NCBI GenBank assembly: GCA_027486255.1
Contig: JAIXPL010000043.1
Location: forward strand, 1-64,000
Origin: Comamonadaceae bacterium
GTDB lineage: Bacteria > Pseudomonadota > Gammaproteobacteria > Burkholderiales > Burkholderiaceae_C
Length of the DNA: 64,000 nt
Direction: 5' to 3'
The position numbers and the translations under genes were made by a program. The stretch's first letter is position 1; each line of letters starts with the position of its first letter. The notes beneath the pieces are model-generated. The model saw only the letters and a program-made list of their open reading frames with translations. It was not told the DNA's origin and did no database searches. Below, one piece after another: positions 7,756 through 16,601 of the stretch.

Positions 7756-9072
7756 TTAGCCTTTCACCACATAGGCCTGGTCCACACCGGCCTGGGCCTC
7801 ACCCAGCCATACCGGCACGGCCGCGAAGGCGCGCCAGTCGGTGGTCTTGGGAATCACGCTCTGGAAAGAGCACACCTCGGCGGGCACGGCCTGCGCCCCC
7901 GTGCCAATGGCAGGCTCGCCCTGGGCCACCGCGCGCACCGCCTCCACCATCTGCTTGCGAAACTCGACCACGGCCAGGTCGCTGGCGCCCAGCCGATCCT
8001 TGGTGCGGTCGGCGATCGGGCCCATGGTCACCCACATGGCGATGTCCTGGTTGGGAAAGCCAGTGATGCCAGTGAAATTGCCGGCCTTCATGGCCTGGCG
8101 GTTTTGCCAGAAGCGGTTGTCGTGGTTGCGCAGCGGGCGGTAGCGCTCGTCCAGGTCCACGCCCACGGTCTGGCCCAAGAATTTGCGCCAGGTCTCGGTC
8201 TCAGGCGTGCGCGAGGGATGGCCCCAGGCGATGAAGTAGAAGTTCGTGCTGGTGTCGTCGGCCGGCACGTTCACGTTGGCCACGTTGTAGAGGTTGTTGG
8301 GCGGCACCAGCACCGTCCAGGGCGCCACGAACACGGTGGTGCGCACGTACTCGTGCGTCTGTGCGTTCATGATGGGCCGGCGGATGGCGGCATACCGGAA
8401 CCCGTAGCCGCCGCGGTCGACCTGCATGCGCGGCGCCTTGTCGGTCGAGGGCCTGAGCCAGTTGTTGGCCGTGGCCTCGCCACTTTGCACCCGCGCCGGC
8501 ACCATGTCCGAGCTGTGCAGGCTGGAGCTGTGCGCCGAGTCGATGGCGCCTTCGAGGATCTGAGCCCAGTTGGCCGGCACCACCACCTTGACAAGGGCCA
8601 CCCGCGCATCGGCCGTGGGCGCCCAGCGGGGCGGCACGAACTCAGGCATGGCCTGCGCCTGGCCCATCCAGGCCCAAATCATGCCGCCCCACTCTTTGGT
8701 CGGGTAGGCCTTGTGCTGGACCTTCTCAGCAAAGCCGCTGGAGGCCGGCTCAGACACCATTTCAGTGACTTTGCCGCTCACGTCCATTTTCCAGCCGTGG
8801 TACAGACAGCGCAGGCCGCCCTCTTCATTGCGGCCGTAAAGCAAAGAGACGCCCCGGTGCGGACAGGCCTCGTCCATCACGCCCACCTGTCCGTCGCTGT
8901 CGCGGAAGACCACCAGACTCTCGCCCAAGACGCGGGCGCTCACCGGATCGCCATCAGGCTCGGCGACTTCTTCGCTCAGGCAAATGGGCACCCAGTGCTG
9001 GCGCATCAACTGGCCCATGGGCGCCTTGTTTTCAACGCGGGATAAAAGTTCGTTCTCTTCGCGGGTGATCAT
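7756..9072 (-). CDS. pht3: phthalate 4,5-dioxygenase oxygenase component (Rieske non-heme iron)
   Basis: The 438-residue protein has a Rieske [2Fe-2S] site (Cys70, His72, Cys89, His92) and a mononuclear iron site in DSAHSSSLH (His181, His186, with Asp178 as the bridging acid). Length and layout match the phthalate 4,5-dioxygenase oxygenase subunit, which adds O2 across the 4,5 positions of phthalate using electrons from the reductase at 4119-5081. It is first in a minus-strand pair with pht5. Its promoter carries the strongest copy of the shared palindrome. Confidence 0.92.
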   Translation of the reverse strand: MITREENELLSRVENKAPMGQLMRQHWVPICLSEEVAEPDGDPVSARVLGESLVVFRDSDGQVGVMDEACPHRGVSLLYGRNEEGGLRCLYHGWKMDVSGKVTEMVSEPASSGFAEKVQHKAYPTKEWGGMIWAWMGQAQAMPEFVPPRWAPTADARVALVKVVVPANWAQILEGAIDSAHSSSLHSSDMVPARVQSGEATANNWLRPSTDKAPRMQVDRGGYGFRYAAIRRPIMNAQTHEYVRTTVFVAPWTVLVPPNNLYNVANVNVPADDTSTNFYFIAWGHPSRTPETETWRKFLGQTVGVDLDERYRPLRNHDNRFWQNRQAMKAGNFTGITGFPNQDIAMWVTMGPIADRTKDRLGASDLAVVEFRKQMVEAVRAVAQGEPAIGTGAQAVPAEVCSFQSVIPKTTDWRAFAAVPVWLGEAQAGVDQAYVVKG

Positions 9073-9103
9073 GGTAAATATGGGTTCGGTGCAGAAGATG
9101 CCA

Positions 9104-9133
9104 AGAATATACTTTGTCGCCTAAGTATATTCT
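9104..9133. promoter_or_regulatory. 11-bp inverted repeat, second phthalate operator candidate
   Basis: AGAATATACTT and AAGTATATTCT form a perfect inverted repeat around TGTCGCCT, centred about 47 bp upstream of the oxygenase ATG. The inner 14 bases match the 4034-4047 site at 13 positions, including the asymmetric spacer TCGC, which makes chance unlikely. Confidence 0.75.
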
Positions 9134-9187
9134 CCTGGGAAAAGCCCTAGGCTTTCCTGTGCCGAGCCTGGCCAGACCCCACCCTTG

Positions 9188-9312
9188 TCAGCTGCGGCGC
9201 CTCAAGGACACGTTGATGTTCTTGACCTGAGTGAACTCATGCATTTCCTGAAGACACTCTTCCCGGCAGGGGCCGGAGAGCTTGTAGCCCCCGAAAGGGG
9301 CGCCCGCGCATC
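9188..9312 (-). pseudogene. 3' remnant of an aldehyde dehydrogenase gene
   Basis: Read on the minus strand, this segment encodes GAPFGGYKLSGPCREE followed by LQEMHEFTQVKNINVSLR and a stop. That is the conserved C-terminus of NAD(P)-dependent aldehyde dehydrogenases. The residues before GAPFGG (RRPRC) do not match the family and a stop lies about 20 codons further upstream, so more than 90 per cent of the gene is missing. It follows the ThDP-enzyme gene on the same strand, where a decarboxylase/aldehyde-dehydrogenase pair would make sense. The rest of the 9073-9369 gap shows only the operator described separately. Confidence 0.8.
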
Positions 9313-9369
9313 GAGGCCGGCGGTCTTCAGTGAAACGCTGAAACGAGAAGGCATATCAAACTCCGCTGC

Positions 9370-11172
9370 TTACCCCGAATCCTTGGCCGACCGTGTCATG
9401 CCCTGGGCCATCGCAGGCGAATAGCCCGTCTGCACGAGCACATCAATCACCACGGGCTCTCCACGGCCGAAGGCCGCCAGCGCCTGCGGCAGCACCTCGC
9501 GCAGTTGCTGGGCGTCTTGCACCGGGCCGAAGGCGGTTAGCCCCTGGGCCCGCGCCATGGCCGCAAGATCTGGCGCGGGGTTGTCGATGCGCTGGCCGAT
9601 CCAACGGTTCTCGACGGGACGACCGCGCTCTTTGGCCACACGCTCCTGATGCAATTCATCGTTGAAGAAGGAACGGTTGTTGGCGACCAGGCAGATAAAG
9701 GGAATCCGGGCGTTGGCCGCCGTCCAGAAGGCGGTGACACCCATCAGGAAATCACCGTCACCGATGATGGCCACGGGCAGGCGATCGCTGGCCTGAAGCG
9801 CCAAGGCACCACCCACCACCATCCCCGGCCCTGAACCTATGCCCCCGCCTCCGTCATAGCCCAAGAAATCCAGCGGGTGCTCAAAATCCCACAGATCGCC
9901 CGACCAGCTCAGTGGCAAGCGCAGAAGGCTCACCTGTTTGTCTTGCAGGCACTCACGCAAGACGAAGGCCAAATCAGCCACCCGCATCCGCCCTTGATCT
10001 GGCACAGCGCGGGGAGACTGAGTCACCACGCCGGCGTCAAGCCGCTGAGGGGGCGTGTGCGACGACAGCGCTTGAAGCAAGGCACTGACGCCCGCTTCGG
10101 GCTCACAGCTGATGAAGCAATCGGCCGGGGGCAAGCTCTGATGGTCCATGCTCCAGCCGTTGTGAATATGGTGGTCCACAGACACCTGAATAACGCGGCT
10201 GTTCACGGGCTCATCGCCCCAGGCCTGCTTGAGCGTTCCGCCCAGGTCCAGCCAGTCCAGGCTGAGCACGACGTCGGCGCTGCGCAAGACAGCGGCCACC
10301 GCAGGGGTCAGGAACATGCCGGCAGGCCCTGCATGCAGCGGGTGCGTGGTGGGATAGGCCGCACCCAGCTTGAGATCGGTGATGACCTTCGCACCGAGGC
10401 GCTCGGCCAAAGCCACGCGCTCATGCCATCCCTCGAGGCTGCGTGAGACGCGTCCTGCCAGGATGACCGGATTCTTGGCCTGCCCCAGCCACTGAGCTGC
10501 GCGATTCAAATCGGCCACCGAAGGCGCTGGCGACGCTGGTGGCTCGTAGCGATGCGGATCAGGCAGCGCCGGCAACTGAGACAGGCGCGCTTCTTGAAGT
10601 GCGGCATCGAAGCAGACATACGTGGGCCCGCAGGGGGCGGTGCGCGTGATGCGCCAGGCACGCAGCAGGTCCTCCTGTGCAGCTTTCACTGAGGCAGGCT
10701 GTGCATCCCATTTCGTGAAAGAGCGCACCAAGGCGGCCTGGTCAGCCGCCGTGTGCAACCAGTCGATCCAGGGCCTGCGTTTGGCCGCATCCACAGGCCC
10801 GGTGGCGCCGAGGACCAAGACCGGCACGCGGTCGCACCACGCATCGAAGATCGCCATGGAGCCGTGCATCAAACCCACATTGCTGTGCAGGATCGCAGCC
10901 AGGGGCTGTCCAGAAACCTTGGCATAGCCATGGGCCATGGCCACAGCGTGCTCTTCATGAAGCACCAGCAGCATTTGGGGATCGTCGTTCCCCAGATGAT
11001 TGACCAAGCTGTCATGCAGGCCGCGAAAGCTGGCGCCTGGGTTGAGAAGCACATAGGGAATGCGCAGCGCCCGCAGCATGTCCGCGATGGCATCGCTGCC
11101 CCAAAAGGTTTTTTCCGACGACGAGGGGACAGGCTCGTCGCGATGCGGAAGGCGCGCTGGTGGATGGCTCAT
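9370..11172 (-). CDS. thiamine-diphosphate-dependent enzyme, acetolactate synthase/decarboxylase family
   Basis: The 600-residue protein has the full three-domain layout of the POX/acetolactate synthase/benzoylformate decarboxylase superfamily: an N-terminal pyrimidine-binding domain with the activating Glu in HEEHAV (about residue 74), a central domain, and a C-terminal diphosphate domain with GDGDFLMGV and VANN as the ThDP motif. The substrate is not evident. Together with the upstream Bug gene 22 bp away and the aldehyde-dehydrogenase stump downstream, a 2-keto-acid decarboxylase that yields an aldehyde is the best guess. The divergent citrate-synthase-like regulator probably controls it. 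Confidence 0.85.
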   Translation of the reverse strand: MSHPPARLPHRDEPVPSSSEKTFWGSDAIADMLRALRIPYVLLNPGASFRGLHDSLVNHLGNDDPQMLLVLHEEHAVAMAHGYAKVSGQPLAAILHSNVGLMHGSMAIFDAWCDRVPVLVLGATGPVDAAKRRPWIDWLHTAADQAALVRSFTKWDAQPASVKAAQEDLLRAWRITRTAPCGPTYVCFDAALQEARLSQLPALPDPHRYEPPASPAPSVADLNRAAQWLGQAKNPVILAGRVSRSLEGWHERVALAERLGAKVITDLKLGAAYPTTHPLHAGPAGMFLTPAVAAVLRSADVVLSLDWLDLGGTLKQAWGDEPVNSRVIQVSVDHHIHNGWSMDHQSLPPADCFISCEPEAGVSALLQALSSHTPPQRLDAGVVTQSPRAVPDQGRMRVADLAFVLRECLQDKQVSLLRLPLSWSGDLWDFEHPLDFLGYDGGGGIGSGPGMVVGGALALQASDRLPVAIIGDGDFLMGVTAFWTAANARIPFICLVANNRSFFNDELHQERVAKERGRPVENRWIGQRIDNPAPDLAAMARAQGLTAFGPVQDAQQLREVLPQALAAFGRGEPVVIDVLVQTGYSPAMAQGMTRSAKDSG

Positions 11173-11194
11173 GCTCTGGTCTCAGGTCAAGGGG

Positions 11195-12190
11195 TCATTC
11201 GGCCTTGATGCCAGCCGTTCGAATCACTTCCGTCCAGCGCTTGAGGTCGTCGGTGGCACGCTGGCGCATCTGCTCGGGCGTGCTGGTCAGGATTTCAATG
11301 CCCTGCCCGCTCAGCCTCTGGGCCACATCGGGCTGAGCCATCACCCTGCGCACGGCCTGATTGATCGTCTCGATCACCGGGGCGGGGGTGCCTGCCGGGG
11401 CGGACAGACCCAACCAGATCTCACACTCATAGCCCGGAACGCCGGCCTCATCCAGGGTGGGCACATCCGGCAGGGTAGGAAGGCGTTTGCGGCTGGTGAC
11501 GGCGAGGGTGCGCAAGCGGCCCGCGCGGGCATGGGGAATGATTTGATTGACGATGCTGATGGTCATTTCAACTTGCCCGCCCACCACATCCGCAACGGCA
11601 GGCCCTGCGCCACGGTAGGGAATGTGCACCACCCGTGTTTTGGTGGCGGCCTTGAACATTTCCATGGCCATGTGCTGTGGACTGCCATTGCCGCCTGAGG
11701 CATAACTGAAGCGGCCCGGCCTGGAGCGCAGCAAGGCCACCAGTTCCTGAACGCTGTTGACCGGAACGCTCGGATGCACCGCCAAGGCCAAAGAAGTGGC
11801 GCCAAGCAGCGAGATGTCAGCGAGGTCCCGGAAGGGATCGAAGGGCATCTTGTCGATCAGCGCGGGGTTCATCGAGGTGATGTTGACGTTGTTGAGCAAG
11901 AGCGTGTGGCCGTCGGGCGCCGCCTTGACCACCTCAGACGCGCCCAGATTGCCTGCCGCCCCCGGCCTGTTCTCCACCACCACCGGGTGGGGCCAGGTTT
12001 CTTGCAGTTTTTGTGCGATCAACCTGGCAATCACGTCGTTGGAGCCGCCAGGCGGGTAAGGCACCACGATGCGCACGGGGCGCTGGGGAAAGGCCATGGA
12101 TTGCGCACTCGCACCCAGTGGCATGGCCGCCATCGCGGCGGCCCCGAGCAGGGTGCGGCGACGCATTGAATTCACGCTGTGGTCGTTCAT
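11195..12190 (-). CDS. Bug-family periplasmic solute-binding protein
   Basis: This 331-residue binding protein has a twin-arginine-like signal (MRRRTLLGAAAMAAMPLGASA) and the family segments FPQRPVRIVVPYPPGGSND, VVENRPGAAGN and HIPYRGAGPA. The ATG at 12190 is preceded by AAGGAG. It is the first gene of the operon with the ThDP enzyme and probably captures that enzyme's substrate or precursor. No TctAB permease is linked, so it may share a distant one. Confidence 0.9.
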   Translation of the reverse strand: MNDHSVNSMRRRTLLGAAAMAAMPLGASAQSMAFPQRPVRIVVPYPPGGSNDVIARLIAQKLQETWPHPVVVENRPGAAGNLGASEVVKAAPDGHTLLLNNVNITSMNPALIDKMPFDPFRDLADISLLGATSLALAVHPSVPVNSVQELVALLRSRPGRFSYASGGNGSPQHMAMEMFKAATKTRVVHIPYRGAGPAVADVVGGQVEMTISIVNQIIPHARAGRLRTLAVTSRKRLPTLPDVPTLDEAGVPGYECEIWLGLSAPAGTPAPVIETINQAVRRVMAQPDVAQRLSGQGIEILTSTPEQMRQRATDDLKRWTEVIRTAGIKAE

Positions 12191-12254
12191 CACGGGTCTC
12201 CTTGATGGTTCTAGGCAAGGCAAAAAGTGGGTCCATGCTAGGCAAGTCTCTAGA

Positions 12255-12281
12255 ATTGATCAATCTTGATTGCGTAATCAA
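12255..12281. promoter_or_regulatory. nested palindromes, operator candidate of the citrate-synthase-like regulator
   Basis: Two adjacent palindromes built on the same TTGAT half-site occupy this stretch: ATTGATCAAT (12255-12264) and TTGATT-GCGT-AATCAA (12266-12281). They lie between the divergent Bug/ThDP operon and the regulator gene, ending 4 bp before the regulator's ATG, so binding would shut off the regulator and could control the operon. Confidence 0.55.
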
Positions 12282-12285
12282 CACA

Positions 12286-13527
12286 ATGACCCAGGCCAAG
12301 GATTTCCTGAGCTCCAGCGAGGCAGCGCAGTGGCTGAATGTGCGGCGCCAAACCCTGTATGCCTATGTCAGCCGAGGCCTGGTCCGCAGCGTGCAGTCCC
12401 CCAACTCGCGCGAACGCCTGTACGCACGAGAGGACCTTGAGCGATTGCATCAGCGCGCCATGGTCCGCGACGGGCAAGCGGCGATTGCGGCATCCGCGCT
12501 CAACCTCGGACACCCGATCGTGGTCACCAGCATCACCGAAATCACCCCCAGGGGACCCAGCTACCGAGGACGATTGGCGGTTGATTTGGCGGCTCAAGAC
12601 GCCGGCTTTGAACAGGTGGCCGAACTGCTGTGGAGCGGAATGTGGCACGACGAAGCGGTCGTGTGGCAGGCTTCTGATCGCCAGGCGGGTCTGAGTACGC
12701 TCTTGCAAGCACTCACCCCCACCATGGCCAGAGAGCAAATGGCCGAGGTCTTTGCTCTGGCCGTGATGCAGATGGGCATGGGACGAGGCACGGTACAGAG
12801 TCGGCTGGCGCAAGGCCGGCCCTTGGACGCCGCCCGTGAATTGATCCTGGCTTTGACCGGCTGCCTGGGCTTCCTGTGCAAGGGCGGGAGCTACATCCCG
12901 CCCGAGCCCTCGTCGACCGTGGTCTGCGCTGCACTTCGAGCCCTTGGCCAATCTGCCAATCCGAACAATCAGCGACTTCTCAACGCCATGCTGGTCTTGC
13001 TCGCTGATCATGAGCTTTCACCAGGCACATTTGCAGCCCGAATTGCGGCCTCCAGTGGCAGCGCACTGCATGCCTGCCTGGCCGCGGCATTGGCCGCCAA
13101 CTCAGGTGTCGAAGTCACACGCCGGTATGACCGAGTGGCGCAGTTTTTGTCGGATGCAGACCGCCATCCACAGACCCTGTCAGACATCAGCCGGCGGGTT
13201 GGCAGTGGGCACAGCGTCCCTGGATTTGAGCATCCCCTGTACCCTTCAGGTGATCCGCGCGCGGCATGGCTGCTTGAGCAGCTCAAGCAAAGACGTCTGC
13301 CCTTGGCGGCCGAGAAATCGCTGGCATTGATCGAGAAGATAGGCACTCGCCACGCCTTGCACCCGCGCCACGAGCTGGCCGTGTTGGTGAGCTGCCAAGC
13401 CATGCGCTTTCCGCCTGGAGCCGCCGGCGGCTTGTTCATGCTGGCACGGCTGGCCGGCTGGGTGGCCCATGTGCTGGAGCAGCGCCTGTCCCCCACCCTC
13501 ATTCGACCGCGGGCGAAATTCGTCTAG
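12286..13527 (+). CDS. DNA-binding domain fused to citrate-synthase-like domain, putative transcriptional regulator
   Basis: The 413-residue protein begins with an excisionase/MerR-like helix-turn-helix (about 6-55, SEAAQWLNVRRQTLYAYVSRG) and continues as a citrate synthase fold. The first catalytic His is kept in ADHE (His242), the second in PGFEHPLY (His316, where citrate synthases have PGFGHPLY), but the usual NVDF aspartate appears as Glu363 in RHELAV. It is divergent from the Bug/ThDP-enzyme operon across 95 bp. I infer a regulator that senses a CoA ester or keto acid with a retired enzyme domain. No clear ribosome site precedes the ATG, so the mRNA may be nearly leaderless. Confidence 0.82.
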   Translation: MTQAKDFLSSSEAAQWLNVRRQTLYAYVSRGLVRSVQSPNSRERLYAREDLERLHQRAMVRDGQAAIAASALNLGHPIVVTSITEITPRGPSYRGRLAVDLAAQDAGFEQVAELLWSGMWHDEAVVWQASDRQAGLSTLLQALTPTMAREQMAEVFALAVMQMGMGRGTVQSRLAQGRPLDAARELILALTGCLGFLCKGGSYIPPEPSSTVVCAALRALGQSANPNNQRLLNAMLVLLADHELSPGTFAARIAASSGSALHACLAAALAANSGVEVTRRYDRVAQFLSDADRHPQTLSDISRRVGSGHSVPGFEHPLYPSGDPRAAWLLEQLKQRRLPLAAEKSLALIEKIGTRHALHPRHELAVLVSCQAMRFPPGAAGGLFMLARLAGWVAHVLEQRLSPTLIRPRAKFV

Positions 13528-13556
13528 GCGTACTCACGCCACGGTCTGGGCACGCC

Positions 13557-14789
13557 CTAGCCCTGCATGCGGTCGCGTCCAGCCAGGGCCGGGAACAGCC
13601 GGAGCCAGGCCGCGGCCACCAGCACGGTGCCCACACCGCCGAGCAGCACCGAGCCCACCGGGCCCAGCCAGGCGGCCGTCGCGCCGGACTCGAATTCACC
13701 GAGCTGGTTGGACGCGCCGATGAAGATCGAACTGACCGCGCTCACCCGCCCGCGCATGGCATCGGGCGTCTCCAGCTGCACCAGGGTGCTGCGAATCACC
13801 ACGCTGACCATGTCCGCCGCGCCGGAGACCGCCAGCGCCAACATGGACAGCACCAAGCTGGTGGACAGCCCAAACACCAGCATGCATACGCCGTACAGGC
13901 CCACGGCCGCCAGCAACTTGCGCCCCACCTGCCGCTCCACCGGCCAGCGGGTGAGTGCGGCAGACATCAGCAGCGCGCCGACGGCGGGCGCGGCACGCAA
14001 GAGGCCCAAGCCCCAGGGCCCGGTGTGCAGGATGTCCTTGGCAAACATCGGCAGCAGGGCCGTGGCACCGCCTAGCAGCACGGCAAACAGGTCCAGCGTG
14101 GTGGCGCCCAGCAGCAGCTTGCTGCGCCATACAAAGCTCACGCCAGCGAACACGCTCTCCAGCGTCACGGGCTCATTCGGCGGCGGCGTGTGCGTGTAGC
14201 GCACCAGCGCCATCAGCACGGATCCCGCCAGGAACAGGGCCAGGCAGGTGGCATACACCGCGGTGGCGCCGGCCACGAAGATCAGCCCGCCCAGGGCCGG
14301 GCCGCCGATGATGGCCGCCTGCGCACCGGTGGAGTTAAAAGCCAAGGCCCGGGGCAGCAAGGCGGGGGGCACCAGCAGCGGGGCGAGCGCCTGCTGCGCC
14401 GGCATCTGAAAGGCACGCGCCAACCCCAGCAACAGGGACAAGCCCAGCAGCAATTCGCGCGAGACCCAGGCCTCAGGCGCGCCCCAGCCTTGGGTGCCGG
14501 CCATCAAGATGCCAGCAACCGCCGCCTGACCCAGCAAGCACAGCGCCACAATGCGCCCGCGGTGCAGTCGGTCAGCCGCATGGCCGGCAAGCAGCGTGAA
14601 CAGCAGCGCGGGCAAAAACTGGTACAGGCCCACCAGGCCCAGGTCCCAGGCGCTGTCCGTGAGCTCGTACATTTGCCAGCCCACGGCCACCATCAGCATC
14701 TGCTGCGCGGCCGTGCTGGTCAAGCGGGCGCCCCACATGCGCATGTAACTGCGAAGCTGCAAAAGGTCGGAGGCGCGCTGTTCGGGCAT
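13557..14789 (-). CDS. MFS transporter, enterobactin-exporter-like (EntS/MFS_3 type)
   Basis: The 410-residue protein has about twelve membrane segments and the MFS loop motif GHAADRLHRGRIVAL. Features such as ALAFNSTGAQAAIIGGPALGG and RSTLVQLETPDAMRGRVSAVSSIFIGASNQLGEFESG place it in the MFS_3/EntS-like group, whose members export siderophores or drugs. The ATG at 14789 gives the natural MPEQ start. It is convergent with the regulator gene and nearly head-to-head with the pseudouridine synthase gene. Confidence 0.88.
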   Translation of the reverse strand: MPEQRASDLLQLRSYMRMWGARLTSTAAQQMLMVAVGWQMYELTDSAWDLGLVGLYQFLPALLFTLLAGHAADRLHRGRIVALCLLGQAAVAGILMAGTQGWGAPEAWVSRELLLGLSLLLGLARAFQMPAQQALAPLLVPPALLPRALAFNSTGAQAAIIGGPALGGLIFVAGATAVYATCLALFLAGSVLMALVRYTHTPPPNEPVTLESVFAGVSFVWRSKLLLGATTLDLFAVLLGGATALLPMFAKDILHTGPWGLGLLRAAPAVGALLMSAALTRWPVERQVGRKLLAAVGLYGVCMLVFGLSTSLVLSMLALAVSGAADMVSVVIRSTLVQLETPDAMRGRVSAVSSIFIGASNQLGEFESGATAAWLGPVGSVLLGGVGTVLVAAAWLRLFPALAGRDRMQG

Positions 14790-14847
14790 GGGGCGCGACT
14801 TTAGCAGGGCAGGCCCACCAGGCCAGCTGCCGATAATCTGGCCCACC

Positions 14848-15489
14848 ATGGCCGCACCCGCCCTACCCCTGCTCCACCTGGACGAGCACCTGCTGGCGGT
14901 CTCCAAACCGGCAGGGCTGCTGGCCGTGCCCGGGCGAGGGGAAGACAAGCAGGACTGCCTGAGCGCGCGGCTGCAGGCCCAGTGGCCCGGCGCGCTGGTG
15001 GTGCACAGGCTGGACATGGCCACCTCGGGCCTGATGCTGATGGCGCGCCATGCCGGCGCGCAGCGCAGCCTGGGGCATGCCTTCGCGCAGGGCATGGTGC
15101 GCAAGCACTACGAGGCCGTGGTCCACGGCCGCATCGCCGCCCCTAGCGGTGAGGGTTGGGCCGAGATCGACTTGCCCGTGGGCGCCGATTGGCCCCACCG
15201 GCCCCGGCAGCAGGTGGACCACACGCATGGCAAGCCCAGCCGCACGCGCTGGCGCCTGCTTGCCTACGAAGGAAACCACAGCCGCCTCCTACTGGAGCCG
15301 CTCACGGGCCGTACGCACCAGCTGCGGGTGCACCTACAGGCGCTCGGGCATGCCATCGTGGGCGATGCGCTGTATGCGCCCGACGGCGGGGCTGCCTCCC
15401 CCCGGCTGCTGCTGCACGCACGGGAGTTGGAACTGGTGCATCCGGTCACCGGCAAGGCCCTGCGCCTCAACGATCCCACCCCATTCTGA
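14848..15489 (+). CDS. RluA-family pseudouridine synthase
   Basis: The 213-residue protein has the RluA catalytic motif VVHRLDMATSGLML (aspartate in HRLD) and the downstream TGRTHQLRVHLQALGHAIVGD block. It isomerises uridine in rRNA or tRNA. The lack of an S4 domain and the short length point to a RluA/TruC-like rather than RluC/D-like enzyme; the exact target base cannot be read. The start at MAAPALPLLHLDEH was preferred over an upstream in-frame ATG inside the promoter. Confidence 0.88.
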   Translation: MAAPALPLLHLDEHLLAVSKPAGLLAVPGRGEDKQDCLSARLQAQWPGALVVHRLDMATSGLMLMARHAGAQRSLGHAFAQGMVRKHYEAVVHGRIAAPSGEGWAEIDLPVGADWPHRPRQQVDHTHGKPSRTRWRLLAYEGNHSRLLLEPLTGRTHQLRVHLQALGHAIVGDALYAPDGGAASPRLLLHARELELVHPVTGKALRLNDPTPF

Positions 15490-15538
15490 ACCGCCTCTGG
15501 GCAGTCTCAGTCACGCACCGCCAGAGCCAGGGCGGCGT

Positions 15539-15820
15539 TCACTCTTCGATCTTGACACCCTTCCAGAAGGCCACGCGCCCCCGGATGTTTTCAGCCTCGG
15601 GCTTGGGATCGGGGTAGGTCCAGGCGGCGTCGGTGTTCATCTCGCCATTGACCAGCAGCGAGTAGTAGCGGGCCTGGCCCTTCCAGGGGCAGGTGCTGCG
15701 GTGGTTGCTGAAGGTGACGTAGTTACGGTTGAGGCTGTCTTCGGGGAAGTAGTGGTTGCCTTCAACGAGCACCGTGTCCTCGCTTTGCGCGACCACAGCG
15801 CCATTCCAGATGGCTTTCAT
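15539..15820 (-). CDS. DUF427 domain protein
   Basis: The 93-residue protein starts MKAIWNGAVVAQSEDTVLVEGNHYFP and contains the DUF427 core (FSNHRSTCPWKGQARYYSL, TDAAWTYPDP). DUF427 proteins are small single-domain beta proteins with no assigned function. A good AGGAGA ribosome site precedes the ATG at 15820. It is divergent from yaeQ. Confidence 0.88.
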   Translation of the reverse strand: MKAIWNGAVVAQSEDTVLVEGNHYFPEDSLNRNYVTFSNHRSTCPWKGQARYYSLLVNGEMNTDAAWTYPDPKPEAENIRGRVAFWKGVKIEE

Positions 15821-15975
15821 GGGCAGTCTCCTGGGCCATCGATAAAAGGGCCTGTCCTGACTGTACGTGGTCGGCCGCCCTAGCGGCATCCCCGAGAACC
15901 CTGCGTCGGTGCACAGCTGAGCGGACCGGCTGCAAAGCCTGTTCCAATAGACGGTTTTGCGAGACCGGATTGCCC

Positions 15976-16530
15976 ATGGCACTCAAAGCCACCATCTACA
16001 AAGCCCAGCTGCAGATCGCCGACATGGACCGTGGCCTGTACGCCGACCATGGCCTGACACTGGCCCGCCACCCGTCTGAGACCGACGAGCGCATGATGAT
16101 CCGGGTGCTCGCCTTCGCGCTGAACGTGCTGGGCGACGACCATGCGGGTCAGCTGGAATTCGCCAAAGACCTGTGGGACGTGGACGAAGCGGCCCTCTGG
16201 CACAAAGACTACACCGACGCGCTGCAACACTGGATCGACGTGGGCCAGCCCGACGACAAGCGCCTGCTGCGCGCGGCCAGCCGATCCGAACGGGTGAGCG
16301 TCTACAGCTTTGCCCACAGCACGCCGGTGTGGTGGAAGGGCATCCAGAACAAGATCAGCCGGGTGGACAACATCGCCGTCTGGCAGGTCGATGCCGAACA
16401 GAGCCAAGCCCTGGCCCGTCTGGCCGAGCGCTCCATGCAATTGCAGGTGACGGTGCAGGACGGCACGGTCTGGATGAGCACGGGCAGCAACTCGGTGGAG
16501 ATCACACCCCGCAGGCTGAACGGCAGCTGA
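15976..16530 (+). CDS. yaeQ: YaeQ family protein
   Basis: The 184-residue protein, close to the 181 residues of E. coli YaeQ, starts MALKATIYKAQLQIADMDRG and carries the family's ARHPSETDERMMIRVLAF segment. YaeQ has a nuclease-like (PD-(D/E)XK) fold and was once linked to RfaH-independent transcription; its true role is unclear. The ATG at 15976 was chosen over an in-frame TTG two codons earlier. Confidence 0.9.
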   Translation: MALKATIYKAQLQIADMDRGLYADHGLTLARHPSETDERMMIRVLAFALNVLGDDHAGQLEFAKDLWDVDEAALWHKDYTDALQHWIDVGQPDDKRLLRAASRSERVSVYSFAHSTPVWWKGIQNKISRVDNIAVWQVDAEQSQALARLAERSMQLQVTVQDGTVWMSTGSNSVEITPRRLNGS

Positions 16531-16601
16531 ACCGGTTCGTCCCTCTCATAATCTCACGCTTGTCTTCTAGCCACCCGCGCCCGACTCTCCGATACCCTGC
16601 C

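Noticed and set aside
9185-9424. Short plus-strand open frame in the gap between pht3 and the ThDP enzyme gene
   Set aside because: The opposite strand reads as the aldehyde dehydrogenase C-terminus, so this frame is its antisense plus part of the ThDP gene end.
11205-11235. tRNA-like TTCGAATC element
   Set aside because: It lies within the coding sequence of the Bug gene and no cloverleaf can be drawn around it. No tRNA or rRNA gene was seen in the window.
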